NCBI GenBank assembly: GCA_016180575.1
Contig: JACPAY010000017.1
Span: 1 to 40,653 of the forward strand
Length of the DNA stretch: 40,653 bases
Direction: 5' to 3'
Source: Candidatus Omnitrophota bacterium
Lineage (GTDB): Bacteria; Omnitrophota; Gorgyraeia; Aquiviventales; Aquiviventaceae
A program made the position numbers and the translations under genes. Every line of letters begins with the position of its first letter. Within the stretch, counting starts at the first letter, position 1. Below, piece by piece: positions 1-10,012 of the stretch. Under the pieces are notes generated by a model. That model was given only the letters and a program-made list of their open reading frames with translations. It did no database searches and was not told the DNA's origin.

Positions 1-933
1 GCTGTTCTTGCCCTCCAGCCCCATCCACACCCACGAGATGCCGAGGCGCACGAGTTGTTCGATGGGGTAGGATTGCACCACGTGCGCCGAGCTGAAGACA
101 TACAGCGACCACGACTTGCCGTGCTCCTCGATGAGTTCCAGGAGCCGCAGGGCGCGCTTTTTGTGCAGCAGGAAGTTCTCATCCATGACGAAGAACGAGC
201 GGACCCCCATGCCCTGCTCGATGCCGCACATGACGCGGAACAGCTCATCGCCGGTCTCATAGAAATTGATGAACTTGCCCTTGCCGCCGAACATCGCGGA
301 GGTCGAGCAGAAGTTGCACCCCATCGGGCAGCCGACGGAGGGGATCAGGGTGGCGGCCGCCTGGCGCCCGCTGTTGCTCACCTGGAGCCCCATCGTCCGC
401 GTGCCGATGGCGGAGGAGATCAGCGGATGGTGAACCGGCCGGCCGGCGTCCTCGCCCAGAAACTGCCGGAACCACCGGACGCCTTCTCCCGGCGCGATGT
501 GATCCGCGTCGACATACTCGGCGAGGCCGGGCCTGTTGGCGATGTGGCCGCCCACGACGATCGTGGCGCGCGGCAGGTGCTCGCGAACCAGGCTGCACAT
601 CTTCTTGACCTTTTCGATGTTCGTCAGAATCGAGCTGATGCCGACGATGTCATACTCGAAGCTTTGCAGCTCGCTGACAAACCGATCCAGCGTCGGGAAA
701 TCCAGCAGGGTGCAGGGGGCGGCTATGTTGGTCTGGATCAGCATGATGCCCCAGGAGCGGTGGAACATGCGCAGGGAAAACGGCCCCTCCGCGCGCGTGA
801 CCTGGTTCTGATACAGCTCCATCGGATTGATGGCGCGGCTGCCATACTCGTCATCCCGGCCATACGGTCCGAAGACGCTGGTGAGCAAAATCTTGGCGCG
901 CGAGCCAAGCGGATGGACGGGCGGCGTGCTCAT
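1..933 (-). CDS. B12-binding domain radical SAM protein (partial, runs off the window start)
   Basis: Minus-strand translation from ATG at 933: MSTPPVHPLGSRAKILLTSVFGPYG...IVVGGHIANRPG...LIPSVGCPMGCNFCSTS; CxxxCxxC radical SAM motif after a B12-binding-like N-terminus. Open to the window edge, so absent from the ORF track. ATGA overlap with the next gene. Confidence 0.8.
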   Translation of the reverse strand, partial: MSTPPVHPLGSRAKILLTSVFGPYGRDDEYGSRAINPMELYQNQVTRAEGPFSLRMFHRSWGIMLIQTNIAAPCTLLDFPTLDRFVSELQSFEYDIVGISSILTNIEKVKKMCSLVREHLPRATIVVGGHIANRPGLAEYVDADHIAPGEGVRWFRQFLGEDAGRPVHHPLISSAIGTRTMGLQVSNSGRQAAATLIPSVGCPMGCNFCSTSAMFGGKGKFINFYETGDELFRVMCGIEQGMGVRSFFVMDENFLLHKKRALRLLELIEEHGKSWSLYVFSSAHVVQSYPIEQLVRLGISWVWMGLEGKNS

Positions 934-2144
934 GCGATCTCCTCATCGGTCAGGTAGCAGGCGGGGTCCGGCGCCCAGGGGTCGCCCGAGGCCTGGAGGG
1001 CGCGGACCCGGAACGAGCCGCCGCAGACTTCCTGCCATCGGCACTCCCCGCACCGGCCCGTGAGGAGCGGCAGCCGGTTGCGCAGGCCGTCCAGCAGCGG
1101 GTCGCGCGGGTCGGTCCAGATCTCCGAGAACGGGCGGACCCGGATGTTGCCCACGGCGTGCGTCTGCCAGAACTGGTCCGGATGGACGTCCCCGCACGCG
1201 TCGATGTTCGCGATCCCGACGCCGGAGGAGTTGGCGCCGCCGCCGTTCCACTCAAGGCACTCCCAGGTCCGCCGCGCGAACGAGGCGCGCTCCCGCAGCA
1301 GCGTCAGGTAGAGGTAGATGCCGTCGACATGGTTGTCCACCGTCAGCACGTCCACCCGCCGGCCGCTCCGGTGCGCCGACGCGGTCCAGTGGAAGATCCG
1401 GTCCAGCGCCTGGCGGGTCTCCGCGTGCGTGAGGTCATCCGCGGCGATCCGGCTGCCGCGGCCGGAATAGACGAGGTGGTAGAAGCAGACGCGGTCGATC
1501 CCCTCTTGCTCGACGAACGCGAAGATCTCCGGCAGCGCCTCGAAGTTGCGCCGGGTCAGGGTGAACCGGAGGCCCACCTTCTGCCCGACCGCCTTGAGGT
1601 GCCGAAGGCCCCCCAGCGCCTTCTCGAAGGCGCCCCGCTGGCCTCTGAACTGGTCGTTGACCTTCCCCAGTCCATCGAACGAAATCCCGACGTAGCTGAA
1701 CCCGGTTTCCCGGATCCGCTGCGCCGCTCCCTCGTCGATGAGCGTGCCGTTCGTGGAGAGCGTCAGCCGAAGGTCCAGCGACCGGGCCGCCTCGGCCAGC
1801 TCGAAGAAGTGCGGGTGGTAGAGCGGCTCGCCCCCGGAGAGCAGGAGCGCGGGGATCCGGAACTGCGCCAGGTCCGCCAGCATGGCCTTGGCCTCCGGCA
1901 CCGTGAGCTCCCCCTGATACGGCTGGTCCGCCGAGTCGCTGTAGCAGTGGACGCAGTGGAGGTTGCACCGCCGGCTCATCGTCCAGACGACGACGGGCCG
2001 CCGCTCGCGCGCGGAGGCGGGCACCTCGTGCGGCTGCGACTCCGTCGGGTGAGGCATGCCATGCGCCGGCCCGCGCGTGTGGCCATAGCGCAGCGGGTCG
2101 CCGGTCGTGTCGAGGCCGCAGTAGAGCTTGGTGACGTTGATCAT
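930..2144 (-). CDS. Radical SAM/SPASM protein of the NirJ/AhbC family
   Basis: CNLHCVHCY motif, VDNHVDGIYLY, GDVHPDQFWQTHAVGNIRVRPFSEIW and C-terminal CGECRWQEVCGGSFRVRAL typical of NirJ/AhbC. Confidence 0.8.
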   Translation of the reverse strand: MINVTKLYCGLDTTGDPLRYGHTRGPAHGMPHPTESQPHEVPASARERRPVVVWTMSRRCNLHCVHCYSDSADQPYQGELTVPEAKAMLADLAQFRIPALLLSGGEPLYHPHFFELAEAARSLDLRLTLSTNGTLIDEGAAQRIRETGFSYVGISFDGLGKVNDQFRGQRGAFEKALGGLRHLKAVGQKVGLRFTLTRRNFEALPEIFAFVEQEGIDRVCFYHLVYSGRGSRIAADDLTHAETRQALDRIFHWTASAHRSGRRVDVLTVDNHVDGIYLYLTLLRERASFARRTWECLEWNGGGANSSGVGIANIDACGDVHPDQFWQTHAVGNIRVRPFSEIWTDPRDPLLDGLRNRLPLLTGRCGECRWQEVCGGSFRVRALQASGDPWAPDPACYLTDEEIA

Positions 2145-2147
2145 GGG

Positions 2148-3326
2148 TCACGCATGGACGCTGGCCGCGTGCGGCGCCGGGGACGCGGCCTCCTTCAGCG
2201 CCTCGAGGCACAGCTCGATCTCCTGTTCGGTCGTGAAGTATCCCGGGCTGATCCGCACGGTGCCGTCGGGGAACGTCCCGATCAGCCGATGCGCGCCCGG
2301 CGCGCAGTGCAGCCCTGCGCGCACCGCGATCCGATGCCGGTCATTGAGCTGCTCGGCGACCTGCGCCGGGCTCCTGCCGGCCACCGTCAGGGAGAGCACG
2401 GCCACCCGCCCCTCCAGCGAGGCGGGGCCATAGAGCGTGAAGCGCTCATCTCCGCGCAGGCCGTCGAGCAGCCGGGCGGCCAACGAAAGCTCATGGGCCC
2501 GGATCCAGTCCACCCCATACTGCAGGATGAACCGGACCGATTCCCTCAAGCCCGCCAGTCCCAGGACGTTCGGCGAACCCGCCTCCAGCGCGTAGGGCAA
2601 CTGGTCAGGCTGCAGGGGCAGCTCGGAGAAGACGCCGGTGCCCCCTTCGCGCCAGGGGCTCAACGCCGCGCGCGGCCCGACGTACAGCCCGCCGGTTCCC
2701 GGCAGCCCCAGCAGCGCCTTGTGCCCGGGGAACGCCAACAGGTCGATCTGGGATGCCTCGACGTCGATCGGCACGGCGCCGGCGGTCTGGGAGGCGTCGA
2801 CGAGAAACAGCGCCCCCCACTCGCGGACGATCCGTCCGATCGACCCAATCGGCTGCAGCGAGCCGAGGACGTTGGAGCCGTGGAGGACCGCGACGAGCCG
2901 CGTGCGGCCGGTCAGCGCCCCCCGGATGTCCGCCGGGTCGATGAGCCCTTCGGGCGAGGCGCCGACGCGGGTCACGCGGATCAGCCCCTGGCGCTCCAGT
3001 CGGTTGAGCGGGCGCGCGACCGAATTGTGCTCCAGCACCGTCGTGACGACATGGTCGCCCGCCCGCAGCGTCCCTTTGATGGCGAGGTTGAGCGCGTCCG
3101 TCGCATTGAGCGTGAACACGATGCGGCGGGGATCGCTCGCATGGAACAGCTCGGCCAGGCACTGCCGCGTGTCTTCAACAAGTGACTCGGCCTGGCGCGC
3201 CAGCTCATAGCTGCCGCGCCCGGGGCAGCCCCCGAACTCCTCGAGATAGCCGCGGAGGCGCTCGTACACCCGAGGAGGCTTCGGGTAGGAGGTGGCGGCG
3301 TTGTCGAGGTAGACGGTCCGCATCAC
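2148..3326 (-). CDS. Aminotransferase class V / cysteine desulfurase family protein
   Basis: YLDNAATSYPKPPRVYE, PLP region FPGHKALLGLPGTGGLYVG. Confidence 0.85.
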   Translation of the reverse strand: MMRTVYLDNAATSYPKPPRVYERLRGYLEEFGGCPGRGSYELARQAESLVEDTRQCLAELFHASDPRRIVFTLNATDALNLAIKGTLRAGDHVVTTVLEHNSVARPLNRLERQGLIRVTRVGASPEGLIDPADIRGALTGRTRLVAVLHGSNVLGSLQPIGSIGRIVREWGALFLVDASQTAGAVPIDVEASQIDLLAFPGHKALLGLPGTGGLYVGPRAALSPWREGGTGVFSELPLQPDQLPYALEAGSPNVLGLAGLRESVRFILQYGVDWIRAHELSLAARLLDGLRGDERFTLYGPASLEGRVAVLSLTVAGRSPAQVAEQLNDRHRIAVRAGLHCAPGAHRLIGTFPDGTVRISPGYFTTEQEIELCLEALKEAASPAPHAASVHA

Positions 3327-3592
3327 GCCGGGCGGCGGTCCTGGATGTCCCCCTCAGGCAGGGACTCGCTCGATGAGACGGCAAACGGCCACTGGCCGCA
3401 GCTCGTCGTGAACGCGCAGTCGAGGTTGAAGCACCCCTCCTCCTTGTCCAGGCAGTTCACGATCCGCCACGAGCCATCCGCCTGCTTCGTGAGGATCGCC
3501 CAGACCTCCTTCCCCAAGAGCGCACAGATGGTGGGATAGTAGCGAACCGCCGTCCGCTGCGCTGATTTCATGTGCCCGTTCTCTTCTGCCAT
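3323..3592 (-). CDS. Small Cys-containing hypothetical protein
   Basis: ORF MAEENGHMKSAQRTAVRYYPTICALLGKEVWAILTK..CLDKEEGCFNLDCAFTTSCGQWPF; overlaps both neighbours in operon-like fashion. Start assumed at the internal ATG. Confidence 0.6.
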   Translation of the reverse strand: MAEENGHMKSAQRTAVRYYPTICALLGKEVWAILTKQADGSWRIVNCLDKEEGCFNLDCAFTTSCGQWPFAVSSSESLPEGDIQDRRPA

Positions 3593-3603
3593 GTCTCCAC
3601 CCC

Positions 3604-5175
<1,572 letters not shown>

Positions 5176-5230
5176 CTGCTTGTCCTTGAGCCCGCGGATC
5201 CCGTAGATGCCAAGCTGATCTGTGGGGCAC

Positions 5231-5272
5231 AGCGTAGCCCATCCACGTCCTGTCCACTATGATATCGGTCAT
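5231..5272 (-). promoter_or_regulatory. Candidate class II Crp/Fnr promoter (site A): ATGAC-CGAT-ATCAT, 22 bp, TACGCT
   Basis: Palindrome 5259-5272; -10 TACGCT 5231-5236; same geometry as sites B-D. Confidence 0.5.
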
Positions 5273-6006
5273 GGGTTTGCAAACGCGAACGCCACCGTCT
5301 GCGATTCGCCGCCTTGCACCGTCACCGTCGCCCGCTGGGTGCCAAGCGCGCTGTGCCACGCCTCCAGGGTGTACGTCCCCGGCGGGAGGCCGGAGAGGGA
5401 GAAGGCGCCGTCCTCGCCGGTCACGGCGAAGAACGGGTGCGCCAGCACATGCAGGTAGGCGGTCATCCAGAAATGGACATCGCACTTGAGCGGGACGCCG
5501 ATCTCCGGCTTCTTCAGCACCTTGGTCGTCTTCATGCCCTGCACCGGCTGCGCGATGTTGAACGACTGGCCGAGCTTCGACTGGGCGCGGACGTTGTGCA
5601 GGACCGGGTCGTCGTTCCGCACCTCGATCGGCTGGCCGGCCATGACCGCCCCCACGTGCGGCGCAAAGACGCAGCCGCGCTGCTCGAAGACGAGCGGCTC
5701 GGCCGGAGCGGCGAACTCCCCCGGCACCGCGTCCGTCACGTAGATGAGGACGTCGCGCACCGTCCCGTTGGGATTGACCACGAGGTCTTCTTTGAGAGGC
5801 GGGTGGTCGCCGTGGGCGATCGCGCACTGCTTCTCCGCCCCGAATTCGATCGGCTGGACCGCGGGCGGCGTCCCCATGAACGCCACCGTGCCGGTCACCG
5901 TGCCGCCCCCACCCGTATCAGATACCGAGTCCGCTTTGGTATCTGATACCAAGGTGGCGGCTGCGGCAAGGACCACCGCCCACCCGATCACTTGATGATG
6001 TCGCAT
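5269..6006 (-). CDS. Exported cupredoxin/plastocyanin-like protein with a carboxypeptidase-regulatory-like domain
   Basis: Signal peptide MRHHQVIGWAVVLAAAATL; C..H..H copper-like motifs; GEDGAFSLSGLPPGTYTLEAWH. Confidence 0.7.
   Translation of the reverse strand: MRHHQVIGWAVVLAAAATLVSDTKADSVSDTGGGGTVTGTVAFMGTPPAVQPIEFGAEKQCAIAHGDHPPLKEDLVVNPNGTVRDVLIYVTDAVPGEFAAPAEPLVFEQRGCVFAPHVGAVMAGQPIEVRNDDPVLHNVRAQSKLGQSFNIAQPVQGMKTTKVLKKPEIGVPLKCDVHFWMTAYLHVLAHPFFAVTGEDGAFSLSGLPPGTYTLEAWHSALGTQRATVTVQGGESQTVAFAFANP
5915..5950 (+). repeat. GTATCAGATACC inverted repeat (copy 1) inside the coding sequence
   Basis: GTATCAGATACCgagtccgctttGGTATCTGATAC; encodes VSDTKADSVSDT in the adjacent gene. Confidence 0.8.
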
Positions 6007-6028
6007 GTCCCCTCCTCCATTCTGTGCG

Positions 6029-6451
6029 TCATTGACGCAGGACGATGGCGGGCAGCTCCTCGAACCGCACGACCTCGCCCCGCATCTCGCGGCCCACTTG
6101 CGCCGCGTCCTCATCGGCTGCCAACGCCACGAGCCCGGAGCCCATGGGCGTGGCCAGCTCCGCGCTGTGCACGAAGGCCGCCTCCTCAGCCGCCAGCCAC
6201 TCATCGGTCCGGTACGCGTGGACCCATACCGCCTTGGGCGGTCCAGGATGCTGCGCCTGGTAACGGACCAGGCACCCGATATCATCGAATGTCTGCGCCT
6301 CGCCGGCCGCGGGCACCAACGCCGCAGCGTACCGGGCGTCCCCGCAGGGCTCCTCTCCGTAGCGGATCGCCGGCGGCCGCGCGCTGGACCGCTCCTGGCA
6401 GCCGGCGAGCAGCAGGCCGCTCGCCAGCCAGGGCGCGGCCAGCCGGCCCAT
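6029..6451 (-). CDS. nosL: NosL-like copper lipoprotein
   Basis: Lipobox LLLAGC, then NosL-like sequence (GEEPCGDARYA, ATPMGSGLVAL); directly after nosY. Confidence 0.75.
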   Translation of the reverse strand: MGRLAAPWLASGLLLAGCQERSSARPPAIRYGEEPCGDARYAAALVPAAGEAQTFDDIGCLVRYQAQHPGPPKAVWVHAYRTDEWLAAEEAAFVHSAELATPMGSGLVALAADEDAAQVGREMRGEVVRFEELPAIVLRQ

Positions 6452-7281
6452 CAGACCGCTCCCCGCCGCGTGAAGACCCGCAGCGCCACGCCCATCGGGA
6501 CGAGGATCCAGGCCGCGAGCCACGCCGCCATCAAGGGCGCGAGGTGCGTGCCGAGCACGTCGGCCGCATACCGGCCTGAGGGCCCCAGCGCGTCGACGGT
6601 GCCGTGCATGGCCCGGAGGGCGCCGAGCTTGAAGGCCTGAATCGGATTGGCCAGGGACGCCCACAGGAGCTCGGCCGGCCCGAGTTTCAGGACCATCGCG
6701 GTCCCCATGAGCCCGAGGTCGCTGAGGAAGACCATCGCGAGCCAGCAGCCGAGCGCCAGGCCAAGCGCCGTTGACGTGCGGCGCGTCACGACTGAGATGC
6801 AGAATCCGAGCGCCAGATGCATCAGCCCCAAGAGGAGGGTGAAAATGACCAGCACCGCGTAGCTTCCCGCGTGGCTCATCCCGCCATAGCGGGCGACCAC
6901 CGCCCCGCTTGCGCCAAAGCCGACGAGGAGTGATCCGGCCAGCGCCACAGCGCTCCCCGCGAATTTGCCCGCCAGCACCTCGGCCGGCGTCACCGGCTGG
7001 GCGAGCAGGGTGAGCAGCGTGCCCTGCTCGCGCTCCCCCGCGACGCTCAACGCCCCCATGAGCAGCCCCATCAGCGGCACGATGACCATGACGAGATGGA
7101 GGAGGCTGGCTGCGGTGCGGCCGAATCCCGCCACCCCGAACGTCCCAAGCCCTGAGAGGCCGAGGTAGCTCAGCGCAAGCGCCAGCACCCCGAAGACCGC
7201 CGCGCACAGCACGAACCACCGGTTGCGCTGCGCCTCGCGGAGCTCGTGGCGCAGAATGGTGCGGACGATGTGGAGATCCAT
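6451..7281 (-). CDS. nosY: NosY-like ABC transporter permease
   Basis: Multi-TM protein with SVAGEREQGTLLTLLAQPVTPAEVLAGKF; next to nosF. Confidence 0.85.
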   Translation of the reverse strand: MDLHIVRTILRHELREAQRNRWFVLCAAVFGVLALALSYLGLSGLGTFGVAGFGRTAASLLHLVMVIVPLMGLLMGALSVAGEREQGTLLTLLAQPVTPAEVLAGKFAGSAVALAGSLLVGFGASGAVVARYGGMSHAGSYAVLVIFTLLLGLMHLALGFCISVVTRRTSTALGLALGCWLAMVFLSDLGLMGTAMVLKLGPAELLWASLANPIQAFKLGALRAMHGTVDALGPSGRYAADVLGTHLAPLMAAWLAAWILVPMGVALRVFTRRGAV

Positions 7282-8146
7282 CAGGGATTCCCCAGCTCAA
7301 GGTCCAGGAGGGGGATCCCGGCCTCCAGGAGCCGCTGGATGGGCTCGACCTTCCGGCCTTCGGGCACCCCCACCCAGAGCTGCATGCCGTTGCGCTCGAC
7401 GGCGAACCCGCGCGCAGCCAGGAGCCCGGCCGCCTGCGCCATCCGGTCGTGGGCGACGGTGAGGCACACGACCGTCCGCGCCGAAAGCGACGCCGCCACG
7501 AGCTGCGGCGGGCCCTCGCTGATCTTGCGCCCCTGTTCCAGCACGACCACGCGGTCCGCCAGCTTCCAGACCTCGCCGACCCGGTGCAGGCAGCAGAGCA
7601 GCGTCTTGCCGGACCGCTTGAGCTGGTCCAGCAGGACGGAGAACTCGCGCCGCGACGCCGCGTCGAGGTTGCTGGTCGGCTCATCGAGCAGCAGCACCGG
7701 CGGGTCGGGCAGGAGCGCCACCACCAGCGCCAGCTTCTGCTTCATCCCGCCGGAGAGCGTCCGCACCGGTTGGCGCGCGGCGCTCAGGAGCTGCCACTGG
7801 TCGAGCAGCGCGGTGGCGCGGGCGGGAGCGAGCCGCCGCAGCCGGGCATAGAAGGCGACCGTCTCCCACACCGTCTGCTCGCCTGGGAACCGGATCTCCT
7901 GCGGCACGTAGCCCAGCTTGGCGCGCGCCGCCTTGCCCTGCGCGCACACCTCATGCCCCAGCACCTGGATCGATCCGTCAAACGGCACGATCCCGAGGAC
8001 GCACCGAAGGACCGTGGTCTTCCCCGCCCCATTGGCGCCCCAGAGCACGACGGTCTCGCGCGGGGCCACCGAGAAGTCGAGGTGGTCCACGGCGACGAGG
8101 CTGCCGAAGCGCTTCACGAGCTGTCGGACGGCGATGGCGGAGGTCA
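7281..8146 (-). CDS. nosF: NosF-like ABC transporter ATPase
   Basis: Walker A GANGAGKTT, signature LSGGMKQKLALV, Walker B PVLLLDEPTSNLD. Confidence 0.85.
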
Positions 8147-10003
8147 TGGGCCGGCTCCTTGGCGCGCCGCGAGCCACGCGGGCACCAGCGGCGCCACGCG
8201 CGGCGCCTCATCCGCCAGCATCGGCCGCGGGGCGAAGAGCGGGAAGAGCTGGGCTGCGAACTCCAGCGTCCGCGCCGCCGGGCTGTCGGCGTAGAGCCGC
8301 AAGGAGGGATAGCGGTCGGCCAGCTGCTCGAAGAGCTGGGCCGAGCGGTACGGGAGCTCCCCGACGCCGTCCCCATCCGCGTCATAGCCGCGGTAGTCGC
8401 TCCAGAAGTTGCCGCGCCAGGTGGTCGTGCTCGCGCTCCCCAGCCCCTCGATCGCCACCTGCTCGCCGTTCTCCACCAGGCTGTTGCCCGCGAACCGGAC
8501 CTGTTGAACCGACGGCAGCATCGCGACGCCGACATCGTTGTAGGCGATGAGGTTCGCCTCCAGGGCGCCCACGGCGTTGTCGAGGAAGACCCCGACCCTG
8601 TTGTCCGCGATGAGGTTGTCCTGCACGGCCGCCTCGTCCATGTCCTTCAGCCCGATGCCGTAGCCGCTGGGTCCCCGGTTGCCCGTGATGCGGTTGCGCC
8701 AGAGGCGCAGCCGCTGGCTGTACATGAGGTAGGCCCCGACGGAGCTGTCCGACACGTCGTTGTCCTCGACGAGCGAATCGTGGCAGTACATGAAGTGGAG
8801 GCCGTAGCGCGCCCGCCGCACCACGTTGCGGCGCACCGCCAGGCCCTGAGAGAACCAGAGCACCGCGTCCCGCCCGCCGGTCAGCTCGTTGTCCTCGATG
8901 ATGACGTGGTCGCTGTACCAGACGCGGATGAGGTCGCCGCGCCGCGCCACCGGCAGGCTCATCCCGCTCAGCACATTGCGGCGGAGGATGGTGTGCGGCG
9001 CATGGCGCACGTCGATGCCGAAGAGGACGCCTTCTATCCTGTTCGCTTCGACCAGAGCCCGCGCACCGGTCACCACGATCCCGGCATCGTCCGTCGAGAG
9101 CCGGTCGCCGCTTCCGCGGACGATGAACCCGCGCACCACGGCATCCGGCGCCTCCACCCGCACCACCGTGCCGCGGCCGCCGCCGTCGATGACCGGACCG
9201 CGCTCCCCGATGAGCGTCACCGGCTTCTCCAGAACGAGGGGCCCGCGGTGCACCCCGCCCTGCACCACGATGGTGTCGCCAGGCGCTGCGGCCTCAAGGG
9301 CCGACGCGATGGTCTCGTGCGCGCCGGAAGGTTCCACGACCAGCGTCGCGGCATCGGCGGGCCAGGCCACGGGCAGCAGGATTATCCCCATCGCGGCGGT
9401 GAGCCGCGCGCCAGCGCGCGGCGCGCGGCGGAACCGCAGCAGGGCGGCCAGCGCCGCAGCGGCCGCGGCGGCGACGCTGAGGTAGAACCCGCCGGCGAAC
9501 CAGGCGACCGACGCAAATTGGCCGACGCGGCCCGGGCCGAGGAGGGTGGGCACGAAGGGCTTGATCGCGCGGTTGAGCGGCGCATGGGGGTCGAGGTTGA
9601 GCCCAAAGTCGCGGAGCCACCAATAGAGGTCGCCGACGAAGAGCAGCGGAAACAGGATGGCGGGAAGCGTGAAGGCAACTGCCCAGCGGCGGGGGAGCGC
9701 CGCCGCCAGCAACAGCCCCAGGCTGATCAACATGAGCGCTGGGATGGCGAGCCGGCGTTCGGTCGTGGCGCCCTGGACGAGCGGGCGCATGCCGATGTAG
9801 TGGTTCAGGCCGTCGATCTCGCGGACGTCGCCCGAAAGGCGATGGGGATAGATGCGCAGATGCAGCCCCTTCGGATACTGCGGCGCCCGCACCTGCATGG
9901 CCCAGTACGGCAGGGCGGGCGAGGCCAGGAGGCACACCGCCCCGCCGACCAGCAGGAGCCGTGCCGCCCAGCTAGACCGTGTGCCGCGCGCGCGTCCGTC
10001 CAT
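8144..10003 (-). CDS. nosD: NosD-like periplasmic beta-helix protein with an N-terminal membrane domain
   Basis: C-terminal parallel beta-helix APGDTIVVQGGVHRGPLVL...GNFWSDYRGYDADGDGVGE; N-terminal ~200 aa hydrophobic region with YPKGLHLRIYPHRLSGDVREIDGLNHYIGM. Confidence 0.85.
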   Translation of the reverse strand: MDGRARGTRSSWAARLLLVGGAVCLLASPALPYWAMQVRAPQYPKGLHLRIYPHRLSGDVREIDGLNHYIGMRPLVQGATTERRLAIPALMLISLGLLLAAALPRRWAVAFTLPAILFPLLFVGDLYWWLRDFGLNLDPHAPLNRAIKPFVPTLLGPGRVGQFASVAWFAGGFYLSVAAAAAAALAALLRFRRAPRAGARLTAAMGIILLPVAWPADAATLVVEPSGAHETIASALEAAAPGDTIVVQGGVHRGPLVLEKPVTLIGERGPVIDGGGRGTVVRVEAPDAVVRGFIVRGSGDRLSTDDAGIVVTGARALVEANRIEGVLFGIDVRHAPHTILRRNVLSGMSLPVARRGDLIRVWYSDHVIIEDNELTGGRDAVLWFSQGLAVRRNVVRRARYGLHFMYCHDSLVEDNDVSDSSVGAYLMYSQRLRLWRNRITGNRGPSGYGIGLKDMDEAAVQDNLIADNRVGVFLDNAVGALEANLIAYNDVGVAMLPSVQQVRFAGNSLVENGEQVAIEGLGSASTTTWRGNFWSDYRGYDADGDGVGELPYRSAQLFEQLADRYPSLRLYADSPAARTLEFAAQLFPLFAPRPMLADEAPRVAPLVPAWLAARQGAGP

Positions 10004-10012
10004 CCTCCACGC

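Noticed and set aside
1158-3185. 675-aa plus-strand ORF
   Set aside because: Antisense to the radical SAM and aminotransferase genes.
6029-7684. 551-aa minus-strand ORF as a single protein
   Set aside because: Only the last ~140 codons (NosL from ATG 6451) are real; the upstream part is an alternative frame of nosY/nosF.
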